Notes under the pieces: model-generated
What the model saw: only the letters and a program-made list of their open reading frames with translations
Told to the model about the DNA's origin: nothing
Databases searched by the model: none
Shown here: positions 50,175 to 61,831 of the stretch, piece after piece
How the letters are laid out: each line of letters begins with the position of its first letter
Numbering within the stretch: position 1 is the stretch's first letter
Made by a program: the position numbers and the translations under genes
Assembly: GCA_035236585.1 (NCBI GenBank)
Contig: CP141134.1
Span: 21,134,414-21,198,413 of the forward strand
DNA length: 64,000 nucleotides
Origin: Warburgia ugandensis
Lineage: Eukaryota; Streptophyta; Magnoliopsida; Canellales; Canellaceae
Direction of reading: 5' to 3'

Positions 50175-50183
50175 ACATGTAAT
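50175..50183. repeat. SINE target site duplication, left copy (ACATGTAAT)
   Basis: Exact 9-bp match to 50374-50382 on the other side of the SINE. Confidence 0.85.
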
Positions 50184-50373
50184 AAAGGGCAGCCACAGTG
50201 CACGAAGCTCCTGCCAATGCAAGATCTGAGGAAGGGGTGGACCACAAGGGCTTATAGCATGCAGCCTTACCTTGGATTTTTGTAAGGGGCTATTTCCATG
50301 CCTTGAACCCATGACCTTAAGATCACATGACGATAACTTTTACCTTTGCGCCAAGGCTCCCCTTCCCTGCAAT
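50184..50373 (-). mobile_element. Au-type SINE
   Basis: The minus strand reads GAAGGGGAGCCTTGGCGCAA at the 5' end, then a tRNA-like head with box A TGGCGCAAAGG (plus 50343-50353) and box B GGTTCAAGGC (plus 50300-50309). The body has 'GGTAAGGCTGC' and 'CCTTGTGGTCC', ending in GTGCACTGTGGCTGCCC and a short T tail. This is the layout and wording of the angiosperm Au SINE (about 180 bp). It is flanked by the direct repeat ACATGTAAT (50175-50183 and 50374-50382). SINEs are transcribed by RNA polymerase III from the internal boxes. The frame at 50272-50481 is chance. Confidence 0.88.
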
Positions 50374-52339
50374 ACATGTAATCCAAATCTAAAAATTATG
50401 TCCTATTATGATGAATGCTACTTGATCTTAATCAACCCAAAACTACACTTCAATGCTCCAACATCAATCATAAGCATTTGAAATCAAGGGAAATCCTTGG
50501 AAAAAGAGGGGGAAACAATGAGAAAAGAGGCATGTATTGGACAATAATTAAAGAAGGATCAAAGGAAAGAAACCTAATCTAATAACTACACTCTCTTGGC
50601 TGTCACTAGTAGAGGGCTGTTGTCTTAGATTAAGGGGTCTAGGACTGAATTAAAGAGGAAAAAGGTAAGGAAACTAAGAAGCAAAATAAGATAAATAAAC
50701 ATGGAATTGAGGAACAAGTAAAGCAATAAACTTAAGCAAATCACCAAGGAATTGAAGGAAACACTAACCTAAAACTTAGAGGACATCAAATAAAGATCAA
50801 ATCCAATGGAGAAGAGGCATGGACGGTTTGGAAGAGATGGGATTCCATGGGAAAAAATGTTGAGGTGCTTAGGAGGGTTGAAGGGGTGGAGACACCTCCT
50901 TCCAGGGAGGGTGTGATCTCCCCCTTCCGAATGTTCTTTTCATGTTGAAAACTTCCCTCTTTTTAATTGCTTTTGGGCACTTCCTAACGTAGCTCACAGG
51001 TGATCCTAAGGGGAAGAGAAATTGGATGAGATTTAAGGGTTAAGATGATGCATAGACCTAAGGTAATCTTTATGATGCTTAAGAGTGGAATAGAATACAA
51101 CAAGGTGGGATATGCCACTTATTTAGGAGGGGTATCTTACCCTTGTAAAAACCATAGGTCAGAAAAAACAAAGTTGGGTGGAAAGGTGAGGTAAGAAAGA
51201 GGGTAAGGTGGAGAGTAGAATGCTTGATGATTGGGTAGGCTACAGAGGAATAAGGATATTGGTGGAGTGGATGAGGCAAGGAGGGGAGGAAACTTCTACT
51301 TTGTAGGAGTTTCACATGGAACTCCCGCTTTGTGTTGTGTTTCATGTGGAACGCTATGGCAAAGGAAAGGAAGATGGGAGGAAAGTGAGGGATAGGAAAA
51401 GATAAGAAAGATAGGAGGTGGGGAGAGATGAGTGTCTAGGTGGTTTCATAGCAAGTGAGGATTGGTTGGATGGTTGGAATGGAGTTTTAGTAAGGTGGGG
51501 AAGTCTTGGAAAGATAAGACTCTTGAATGGAAAGTGAAATTCGTAGTGCATCTTAGTGGTGAGGTGGAAATTGAGAAAAAAGTGGGAAAAAGATGAAAAA
51601 ACATAAAAAATAGAGAGGTATCTCCTATTGGTCCACATGCTACCTTATTCCAGTGGAATTTTCCTCAATTCTCTTCAAAATATAACTATAAATCCCAAAG
51701 ATAATTCTTTGGATTTTCCTCCAATCATAACCTTCCATTTAGTTTGGCTTATGTTGCTTGATGTCTAACTTTGAGAACTCCATTGGCTAGGCTTCATGGA
51801 TGGCTTTCTTGGCTTAGCTTGATGGCTCAAATCTTTAGCTTTGGTGGCTGGCTAGGCCACTTAGCTTGTCCTCTTGTTCATGGCTTGAATATGGCTAAGT
51901 GGCTTAAGTGAAATGCATGAAAAGGTGGTCGAAATTACATGGCTTATGCATGGCCATAATTTGGTCACCTTTGGCTTCTCTAATTGCTTCCATTGCTTGT
52001 CCTAAAGGTGATCTTGACCTTTGATCTCACTTATGATTAATGATTTTTAGGTTTTGACTCGATCTTTCCACCTTGATCTTCCATTTTCTTCTTGATCGAC
52101 TTAGCCATCGAATCATCTTCTTACTTCCTACAAAAAGTTAAAAACTCTAATTAAATCTTAAAAAAATATGGTTAATAACATACCTCAAATTAGCCTCTGG
52201 ACTTACAAAATATCTTTTGAGTCATTAGGTAAAAAATGTATGCGTTACAAATTTTGGTCAAAAACCTTATTCTACCAATATAAGTTATAACACATGGGTA
52301 ACTAATTGGATGTTTTTGTGTAAAATTAGGCACTTATCA

Positions 52340-53982
52340 ACGAACATTAACAAAATCAAGCATAATAAAGCAATTGAAACAAAAGCTTTTATGCAAGATA
52401 ACAACCCAAATCCAAATTAATTGGATGAAAGAAACATTCAAGAATATGAAACCTCAATTATCTTTATTGTATTCATGCCAAATACATCAAGAAAAAAGCA
52501 TATAAAACATACATTCAAATCTGAAAATTGCACCAAATTCATGGACATAAAACTTGATACAAACCACAAATACAACTCAATCTAATTATCTCAAACTAAT
52601 GTAAGCTAACATGCAAGCAAACATAAAAGTGAATTCAAGAGAAATATGGCTAAGATGATGAACTAAAATAAGGAAAATGGACCTAAAGCTAGTTTGAAAA
52701 ACAAGGTAGAAAAGGTGGAATTCCTAAGGGAAAAATTAAGGCTCTAAGCTATCTCTTGTCTTGGTTGTCACTACCAGTGAAGATTTAACTTAGATCTTGA
52801 TTGAATGACAAAGAAAAACTAGTGGAATGGAGTCAAAAAGAGAGAGCAAGAGGGATGGAAAAAGATATATGAAAATAAAGAGCAAACCACACAAGCAAAA
52901 CACAATGAAATTAAAGAAAGGAAATTAACCACTAACCAAGAATTGGAAAGCAAATAACAAAGGGAATAAGAAGAAATCCAAAGGAAGAAAAGCACCAAAA
53001 GAATTCCCAAATCCAGTAACAAATGTCACCAAAGGAAGGTAATGTTTCAAGGTGTCTCACCCACCTTTACTTGGAAAAAGAAAACATTGGAAGCCTTGGG
53101 GTATATATAGCTGATTTAGCTTTCAATTTGATGAATGTTTAATCTAGGAAAAGAGGAAGAGATCTAAATCTAGGTCTGAGGTGGAAATAAGGGAGGAAAG
53201 TTAGGTGGGAATTGAGGTAAGCAAGATGATGTAAAAGAGATGGGCTGGCTGGTTGGTTTCCTAATCTGAAGGGGGGGGGGGGGGGGAGAGGCTTCTTTTT
53301 CCTTGGATGGTAAGTGAATCTCCCTCGCTTTCTAATTGGATGTTGATTGATTGGCTCATGAAAAAAGAAGAAAAATATAAGAAAGTATGGAGAAAAACCT
53401 AGGGTTTTATGTGCTTCGAATGGAATTAGATATAGGGGTTCCTAATTAGGAAACCACCAAAATTAACAACCAAGCAAGGGGGGAGACGTCCCATTCTAGG
53501 TTAGCTTCCTTAGGTTCCCTAGTTGGATTGGGAGACCTCATGTATGGCTCCAATTCTCATGCAAAGTGGTGGAATTGCATGAATTTTTACATGGATCATT
53601 TTAATCACCTTTGATTTCTTTCAATTTCTTCTAGAGGCTTTACCCCCACATCCTCAACAGGGGTGTGCTACCCCCTACACCCTCAGCGAGCTAACTGCAT
53701 AGCTGGACTACGAAAAACACTGTGAAGCACAATATAAGCCATTGGATTATCTTCTCACTTCTTATAAAAGAGTAAAAAACCTAATTAAATCCTAAAAAAT
53801 CATGATGATTCACATAATTTCTCTAGATTAGCTCCTAAACCTGCAAAAAATCAAACTTTTGTATCATTAGGTTAGATATACATGTGTTATAAATTTTTGA
53901 AAAAATCATAAAAACAACACTATATTTTTTAACACATGGACTACTAATTAGGTACTTTTTATACAAAGTTAGACACTTATCA
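52340..53982 (-). mobile_element. Element D 5' LTR, 5' portion
   Basis: On minus it opens TGATAAGTGTCTAACTTTG at 53982. It matches D's 3' LTR closely (for example 'AGATGATGAACTAAAA' at 52653 and about 28872). It carries a G16 run at 53271-53286 and, at about 53631-53730, a GC-richer patch (with GGGGTGTGCTACCCCC) not obvious in the 3' LTR. Confidence 0.8.
53271..53286. repeat. Poly(G)16 run
   Basis: Sixteen consecutive G on plus in D's 5' LTR, where the 3' LTR has 'AATGGGGTAGG' (about 29530). Confidence 0.9.
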
Positions 53983-55947
53983 AATGTATTTCAAATCAAA
54001 ACCCTTGATCTTCCCTTTCTTTCCTATTTCATTTTTTTTCTCTCGTACATAACCACCACCCAATTAGAAAGGAAGGAGCCCCATGCCACCTTCCTAAGAA
54101 GTTGATGCCTCGTCCCTTTCTAATTGAGTGGTAGTCAACTTTGTTAATCTCACTTTGGATCCCTTTCTTACCTTATCCACTCCATCACCTTCTATTTTCC
54201 TCTTTTCTCGTTCCTCCATCTTTCCTTTAACCTATTTCATCTCTTTCCTACCTCCCACCTTACCATCAAGAAACTCCAAAATTTTTACAAGTGAGAAACG
54301 CACTACCCAAAAAAGGTGGCACCTCTCACCTTGCCTTGTCATCATGCCACATCACTCTCCACCTTAATCTTTTAAATCGCTATCATCCATCTCCACCTAA
54401 ATTTCCTTCCTTGAAGTCCTAGATATGCACATATCTTACCTTTCGAGGATAGCTTCCCATCAAGCTAGAATAAAAAAACCCTATAAAATCCCCCATGCAT
54501 TCCATGTGAAATCCAAGTAGGGGTTTTGTGACAAAACCTTGAAAGTAGTACTCTTTCTTGGTGATTCTTGGAGCTGTGGACTTTGGATTTCTTTTAGGCT
54601 ATTCTTTATTTGGATTCTCAAGTGTTTTCTCTAGCTTTTCACTTAATTCTAGGCTAGTAGTTTGCTTTACATTCTTGCTTTCATAGTTTTCATTGTTCTT
54701 GTTTTGTTTCTTAAGTATCATACTCATAATTCCTTCTTATTTTACCTTAGTTCTTTACTTCCACATTCTTAGTTTTTCTTGTTTATTCATCAAATATAAA
54801 AGTTAATTTTTATTTAGTAGTGACAGTTAAGATAATAAGTAGTTTGAATTCATGATTTTCTTCCTTGAATTCCATGTTTTTTGCTTTAAATTGGAACTAG
54901 TTCCACCTGTCCATTTCCTTAACTAGTCCCATCATTCCAGCCATCTTTCTCTTGAATTCTCTTTGGAGTTTCACTTATATGTTATCTTAGTTTAGATTGA
55001 GAACATTACAGTGTGGTTTCGATTAGATTTGAATCAAGTTTTAGGTTCTTGAAGAGTGTGCAATTTATGTATACATGTTCTTGCACACTCCAATTTCATG
55101 TATTTTGGCATTCAATCAATAAAGTTGCTCAAAGATTCTTGTTGATGCTTGTTTTCAGTAGTTAAGTACCTTAGATATTGAGCACCATCTTGCATAAAAA
55201 GTTCTACTTGAATTGCTTTCCATGCTTAATTTGATTTTAGCTTCTTAAGTACTTCAAAATTGGAATTTTTCCATTAAATTTTCATGCTTAATTTTTAGTA
55301 GCTTATTCATCATATTTTCTTGATTCCTTAGGAATCCATTTGGCCTTCTAAGTTTATTTTTAAGTTCCATTATTAGATTGCATGTTAGTTGGTCTTCAAT
55401 ATAGTAATTTTGGCCATCTTGTAACGCATGAACCATGTGCATCATCCCATGGATCATGCACATGGAACTTGGGTGAATCATCTTTAACCCTTGTTTTGTT
55501 TGATTGTCTAATCTTAGTTTATAAATTTATAATTTTTTTCTTCATCTTAGTTTATTTTAAAAAAAAATTCTTTTTGAGTTTTAGAATTAGGAAAATTTCC
55601 TTTTTAGTATGTTTCCTTAAGTGGAGTTGCTTAGTTTCATTCATTCTAGTTTTGCATCATGTTTCTTTAATTGAATGCATATTAGTTAGAAAAGTTTCTA
55701 ATTCCATTGCTTGGTTTTATTCTTAGCAAGTTCCTTTAATTGTAATTTCTAATTTTATGCATATTTCCATTCTTTTGTCATTTACTTTCCTAGTTTAAAT
55801 TCAAATCCAATTAACTTCAATCTCTCTTTGGTTGAAGTTAAGCGATCCATCCAACATACAACTTTGTGAGATTCTTGATGGGATTAACCACTCTCGCATG
55901 CAATGCGTACTTTAATTCTTGCACCACTAATTTTAGAACATACACCA
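53983..55947 (+). mobile_element. Element F LTR, second part
   Basis: Begins with the duplication AATGT, then continues the F LTR from where it stopped at 27761. It ends ACATACACCA at 55947, followed by a spacer and primer site. It contains CCATGTGCAT / ATGCACATGG at 55433-55465. Chance frames at 54128-54367 and 55382-55726. Confidence 0.82.
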
Positions 55948-55953
55948 AGTCTT

Positions 55954-55971
55954 TGGTGCTGTAGCTGGGGA
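55954..55971 (+). other. Element F-right primer-binding site (tRNA-Asp type)
   Basis: Follows the LTR end by six bases, as in D and E. Mostly transition differences from the remembered site. It marks the LTR at 26902-55947 as a 5' LTR for DNA to its right. Confidence 0.7.
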
Positions 55972-58650
55972 ATTGCAATGGATTTGTGGTTGGATCTTTG
56001 CTTAGATTGTATATCTTTAGTCACAGTGTTAGGTTGCATTATATTAGGATTTTTGAATAATTCTTGCATATTTTGCTAATTCCTCAAAATTTGACATTTC
56101 TTACTTCTTTTGTGAAAGGGCAATTTGGAAAAAGGAGTGGCAAACCTATGGGCCAAAGCCTCATTAAATTAGGTTTTACTTGCATTCTTAGATTAGGTTT
56201 TTAAGTGAACTTGTAGTGAGGCACCATTGTACTTTGCAATTAGTTGTTTCATTTTAAATGGGTTGTAATAATAAAGGGCAACTCTTAGGAATGATGGCCC
56301 ACACTTGATCTTCATAAAAAACCTCATTGTAAGCCTTTCTCACTTCTTTTATTTTCTTAGTGTAGTTACATTCAGTATAGTTTGCACATTGGTTGGTAGT
56401 GTAATTCATATAGTTTATGGACATTCATTATAATTGTTGCATCTTATTTATGGTTGCCGAATTAAATTGTACCAATTTAACAAAGTTTACTTTGTTATAT
56501 TGCACATAGGTGAGCATTAGTTTCCTTTTATTTGTACTTGCATTGCACATTTACTGCTTTATTCTATCTGGTTAAGGTTGGTGATATTTTTCCATGCTTG
56601 TTTCTTTCATTAAGTGATGTGTTTTACCTTATGTTTCATGTGTTCTGACCTTGCTTTAATTTAATTATTTTTCCTTATTATTTGATTTTGCTCTTGTGCT
56701 TATTCAAGGACCACAAATCTCTTGTGGTGATAGTCAAGAGACTGTAGCCCTTGGATCAAGTTCTTTAGTCCTTGAAATCCTTAAACTCCATTGCTTTCCA
56801 TTCCATATTTTCATCTCTTTCTTCTTGATTCTTCCTTGAGTCACACATGTGCTTAATTGATATTTGAATTCTAGATGACATTGAAGAGGAATGAAAGTAC
56901 TTTCTTTGATTGTTTTAGAGTTTGAATGGTGTACACACTCCTTGGAAGATGCGCATCTTACTTGTAATTAGTTTATATTGAATAAGATCTTTATTGTTTC
57001 ATGTTTTGTGTCTTGAATATTTGAGAACTATCCATGAATGTTTTAAGTCATTTAAATCTTGCTTTTCGTGGCTATTTAATTATGTTCTTTATGATTAATT
57101 CCATGCCCCATTTACCATGGATTATATGAATCATTCTAGGTTAGTTTTGCAATTAGGAATAGCATGTGCGCACACACACACACACACTCACACTAAAGAA
57201 CCATGCAAACAACTCTATGGTTCATGTGCATGGTCTTGAAGCATGTTTCTCGATATAAGTTGCTTGATTTGCTTAGATTCTCATGGATGTTTTTAGGTTA
57301 GATTTCATATGCTCCATGCATCTTTTGTTCAATGTGAAAATTTATCCCAATATTCATGCACATAACACCTAGGTTCATGCATCATCTTGTTGTTTCTATA
57401 GTTTTGCATGTCTATTTGAGTAATAGTTTCACATTAGGTCATGTTTATGTTCTGGTTGGGTATTTGGCAAAAGGAGTTGCACCAATCCTGTGGCCCAAAG
57501 CTTCATCAACTTAATTAGGATTTTCTTGCTTACTTAAATTAGGTTTTTGAGTGAACTTGTAGTGAGGCCCCATTGTAATTTGTAATTATTTATTTCATTT
57601 TAAATGGGTTGATACAGACCAAGTGTGGGGTATAGTGGCACACAGTTGATCGTCATAAAGAATAATCTCTTTTGTTTTCTTTGTGTAGTCGCATTTAGAG
57701 TAGTTTCATTTTGGATGGTAGTATAATTCGTATAGTTTAGGGTCATTCATATTAAGTGAGCTTGGCTATAACTAAAGCATAGGCTATCTGGTTATAGTAT
57801 CTTATCTCTTAAGGTGTGAATCCTTTGTTAGAAAGCATATATGCAGGCATTAGTTTCTCTTTCCTTCTATTATATTGCATGTTTAAATGCTTAATGGTGG
57901 ATGTTCACATTGATAGTAAGGGCCCCATAGGAACCCTCATAGGATAGGCACTGGATTTCATCACCAAATTCATGCCCCACCTAGGTAATCAAATGAATTC
58001 CTTGTATGTTCACGATCCCAATCCTTAAAGCTTAATTTAAAATCAAGTATCAAGAGACTTAAGGTTTCAAGATAGTAAGACCCTTTTTAGAAGAGGGAGA
58101 TCTGTTGCCACGCTAGTGGCTTCTGAGCATCATAGTTATAATGGGTATTTAAAATTTAAGTGATTTTTCCATGCCTTTCATTGATAATTATTGAGGTTTA
58201 AACGCCTTCTTCCAAGAGAATTGTATTAATCACTTTAGAGCAAAACATTGTTGGTAAGCAATATTCGAGCCTAGATCTAGGCCAAAAATCTACCATCCTA
58301 CAGATTATCAAAGAATATCAAATCAACTCATTAATGCACCATTAACAATTGATTGATTGGCATCATTTAGAGTTAGGAGTCACATTTAGTTAGGTTGTAT
58401 TATATAGTTAGGGATTTCCATTAGTTTCTCATAAAAAATAAAAAAAAAAGTACTCACTTGTTGTATACAACAATTAGTTTCATTGTATGTAAAGCTAAGT
58501 GTCACTACATTATGGAGTAGGTATGAGATAGAGACATGGTATATTCTTGATCTGTCCAATACATTTGATAGTCAATTGGATAGAATGAGTAGAAAGTGGG
58601 AAGGATCCAAAGTTAAGATGGATTAGATTGGCAATCTAAAGAATATGATA
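55972..58650 (+). mobile_element. Element F-right leader with internal direct duplication
   Basis: Leader homologous to E's. The block at about 56115-56560 (GGCAAT...AACTTGTAGTGAGGC...) recurs at about 57450-57905 in the same orientation, with some 890 bp between. The spacer holds a hairpin ACCACA-AATCTCT-TGTGGT near 56710 and a short (CA)n at about 57170-57188. No ORF. Confidence 0.65.
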
Positions 58651-59215
58651 AATACTTATATGCAAGATACTGAGTCATATCAATAACCTCAGTACGACAA
58701 TGATTCTTTTTGAGCCTCCATATCCCCTTACTTCAATTCCATCAAGCTCCGCCTATAATGGATATTATCAGGATCATGTGGATGCACCTAATGCATTCAC
58801 TGACCCTAGAAATCACTCTTATCCCGAGACAAACTATCAAGATTATAAGGGATCAGTTAGACATCATGCACAACCATGGTCTCAAGATTATTAGGACGAA
58901 CTGTCATGGCCCCAATTTTATAAACTCTACTAAGAAGATCAAACATATTAGGAAGAACAATCATGGTTCAATCCTATTCAAAATGTTTCTACTACCCTAA
59001 TGCTACAACACTATGAGCCACACGAATCAGAAGAATCATTAGAAGAGACCCAACATCAACCAACTCTAGTGTTGACATTAGAAGTCAATGAGGATTTAAG
59101 CCCCTCCATTACTCTACCCCTAGAAAAATAAGAACAACTTTTTAAGGAAATACATAATCAGCTTAATCCTCATTTTCAGGAAAATGTAAGAGAGGAGCAA
59201 AAATATGTACTGATT
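58651..59215 (+). pseudogene. Element F-right gag C-terminus-like remnant
   Basis: The frame at 58700-58894 reads FEPPYPLTSIPSSSAYNGYY, then VDAPNAFTDPRNHSYPETNY. It is close to E's segment at 36690-36870, and I infer it derives from an Athila gag C-terminal region. An acidic stretch follows near 59010-59130. It passes directly into the purine-rich tract of the 3' domain, with no protease, RT or integrase. Confidence 0.55.
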
Positions 59216-60045
59216 ACAAAAGAGAAATCCTTTCCCTCAAAGAAAAAGAAATAAAAAGGAATATCAAAAAAAGAAAAGAAAAGTTGAAAAGGAAAAGTAG
59301 AAGATATTCACTTCAAATGTACTCAAAAGAAACAATAGTAGTAATAACTAATATTCATAGAAGACCTCTACTCATATTTGAAGCATTGAAACCCTTTATA
59401 CCCTTTAGAACTTATCCTAAGCCTATGTTTCGTTCTATCTAAAGATCTATTGATCCTAAGGTGGAAGACAAGTTTAGTGAGGATATAAATGAAAAGGAAT
59501 TAAGGTGAACTATCCTTAGTAGTCTTAGTAATGGCATTTGTTCTTAGGGATCACATATTCTTTTATCTCATCAGTCCTTAAAAAGTTATGTGAACCATCA
59601 GTACCTTTGGATCTAATTACATAATGAGAGAATTTTGTTTGACCCATTTTATCTGAGAGCTTCATTTTTCAGAGTATACCACTAACAATTTAAGGTCAAG
59701 ACATCTTGCTCGTGGAGCAATAAGCATATCTATTTAGAGATCATAATTTATGTAGCTTCTCACAAACAGTGCACTCAAAGATATAACTATGATGAAATGA
59801 CTTTAGTATATGGGTAACTTCTAGAAACTTTCATTCATCTTTATTAATTTGATAAACCTAGTAGAGAACTAATGGATGATAATTCTCTGAGATAACATAA
59901 AGGATTTCGCCTTATAGAGTTTTGTGGGTATATTCACTGCTAACCTCAAAAGGCATAATTTGTGCACTAAGGGTAACCTAGGGGTTTACGGGCTTGATGC
60001 ATATGCTAAATGCAAACCTACAAAAAAGGCGATCAATTGGTTTTC
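59216..60045 (+). mobile_element. Element F-right 3' non-coding domain, cut before its 3' LTR
   Basis: A/G-rich tract at about 59220-59310, then the conserved stretch ('GAAGACCTCTACTCA', 'GATATAAATGAAAAGGAATT') up to 'GCATATGCTAAATGCAAACC' near 60000. By comparison with E it stops some 70 bases short of the polypurine tract, where orientation flips. Confidence 0.65.
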
Positions 60046-60960
60046 AAAGGAAAAAACTCAGAAATCTCATGCATATCTACACCCCCGAACCTCAACTAAA
60101 CATTTTCCCTAATGTTTTAAAACATAGGACTCCTTTATGATAAATGGGTAACATAGAATAATGAGACACTCCCTGGGTTGCCTCTCAGTAAGTGCTAAGT
60201 TTAACGTCTTTAGCCCGACTAGATTAACTAACCTACTCTAAGCCTAAATGATTAACCTAATTCTAATGTTAACAATGGAGGAACTTCTCACTCCATGTAA
60301 GAATTTCACAATAGTCAATATACATTCTCCATTTTGAAGTTTTTGGTGCTAATAACAATATAGCTTGAAAGATCACCATGAATTTAAATTTCTTAGTACC
60401 AATTTGAGATGAATGACCCCATTTTTTTTACCAAATTTAGAGATGATAGAGACCATTACAATCAGTACATATTTTTAAGAATCGTCAACGAAAGATATGA
60501 GAAAATCACTTCAATTTTAGATATTCACTTTAACCATGATGTTCAAAAGCCACTCAAGTGATAATAGATCTCCTCCTAAAAGTGTTCTACAAGCTTGAAA
60601 CCCCAAGTCTCTTGCTACTTGATTTTAAATTAAGCTTTAAGGGTTAGGATCACGAACATATAAGGAATTGATTTGATTACCTAGGTAGGCTAAGGATTTG
60701 GTGATGAAATCCAATCCTTATCTTATGAAGGTTCTAGTGGGGCCCTTACTATCAATGTGAACATCCATTAATAAGCATTTAAACATCCAATGAAATTCAA
60801 GGAAAGAGAAACTACTGCCTACCTATATGCTATCTAACAAAGGGTTCACACCTTAACAGACAAGACATTGTAACCAAACACTATATGACTTACTTATAGC
60901 CAAGCTCAGGCAAATCTTTGTTAAATAGGTGCAATCTAATGCAATAACCCTAATAACCAT
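60046..60960 (-). mobile_element. Inverted Athila-like fragment
   Basis: From 'AACTCAGAAATCTCATGCAT' (about 60057), the counterpart of D at about 31743, the sequence runs on minus through a short 3'-domain piece. It then passes an unassigned 250 bp into leader blocks (about 60510-60955) matching F-right's leader at about 57760-58160. All coding DNA between is absent. The right edge at about 60960 meets unrelated leader DNA of element G. Confidence 0.6.
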
Positions 60961-61273
60961 CTCCTAATCTGATGAATCCAAAACACCTACACATAGTATT
61001 ATACTATCGTTGTAGTACTCTCCAAAGCTCATTACTCACTATCCAGGTTAGAACTTGAACTCTCAATAGATTGTCATTGGAAATAGATCTTCCATCACAT
61101 ACCAATGCTTTCACTTAACAATATTAACTCAAGCGCTCCCATATACTAATTGTTTCCTCTAAAAATCATACTATTCCATAAGATACTCTCTCGTCTTCTT
61201 ACTTTCACAAGCACTATTCTCCTTGTTTCGTGGACTCTAAATAACTTTCATTGTGATTGGTTGTGAGTGAATT
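60961..61273 (-). mobile_element. Element G leader fragment
   Basis: About 310 bp between the inverted Athila-like fragment and the primer site of the LTR at 61297. By position this is the 5' leader of element G. No ORF. Confidence 0.5.
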
Positions 61274-61275
61274 GA

Positions 61276-61293
61276 ATCTAGGCTCTAATACCA
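61276..61293 (-). other. Element G primer-binding site (initiator tRNA-Met type)
   Basis: The minus strand reads TGGTATTAGAGCCTAGAT three bases from the LTR end. The TGGTATCAGAGC-type site is the one used by chromoviruses and most Ty1/copia elements. It sets the LTR's orientation as minus. Confidence 0.8.
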
Positions 61294-61801
61294 AACTGTG
61301 AAACCCCAGCTTTTCAAAATAAAACTATTTTGAAATTTAAGATATCCCTTGTTTGAAATTCATTTTGAAAACAAACAGTGAATTTTTTTTTTCATTGAAA
61401 ATTTTCTTAAAAATCCAGAGTGTCATTTCTTACACAAAACATAAGGATCTTATGGTGAAATGAGTGTCTCATTTCTACCAAAATTTTGGCAAAGTTTCCT
61501 CAGTTTTTTAAACATAAGTGCATTTGACGCATGCATGTAGACACTTGATAGACAATACAAATAATTTTCATCGCTTTAAAAACAAATATATAAGACTTAT
61601 CACTTCTCAAACTCCAGTTACAACCATATCACAACATGAAAGTAAATATGCATTTGCAATATCCACTGAATCAAAAAGCTAATCTAAGGTTGCAAGGCTC
61701 ACTATCTAGATACTAGAAAATCTTCATCTTTTGAAATTCTAAAACTCCATAGTTGCTCTCACATTCAACCCATTCATCTTTCTATTTGTAATCTTCAAAT
61801 C

Positions 61802-61831
61802 TGAGACATTGTAAACAATTACAATGTCTCA
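61802..61831. other. Perfect 13-bp hairpin in element G LTR
   Basis: TGAGACATTGTAA-ACAA-TTACAATGTCTCA is a perfect 13-bp stem with a 4-nt loop, about 505 bp from the LTR 3' end. It is comparable in place to the TGAGTATA hairpins of solo LTRs A and B. Confidence 0.85.

Larger units (their letters stand above)
49262..52339 (-). mobile_element. Nested solo LTR (Athila-like), 3078 bp
   Basis: On minus it opens TGATAAGTGCCTAATTTTAC at 52339 and closes AAGTCACAACA at 49262. No primer site, gag, pol or polypurine tract lies between its ends, and D's 5' LTR continues on both sides. Its opening resembles E's LTRs ('CAATTAGTTACCCATGTG') more than D's or F's. It contains an Au-like SINE at about 50184-50373. 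Chance frames include 51079-51345 and 51354-51638. Confidence 0.8.

Noticed and set aside
50272-50481. 69-codon protein
   Set aside because: It overlaps an Au-like SINE on the opposite strand and has no similarity that I recognise.
48330-53982. A single 5.6-kb LTR for element D
   Set aside because: An internal TG...CA segment with a near-perfect 5-bp duplication and outer alignment across the break shows a nested solo LTR.
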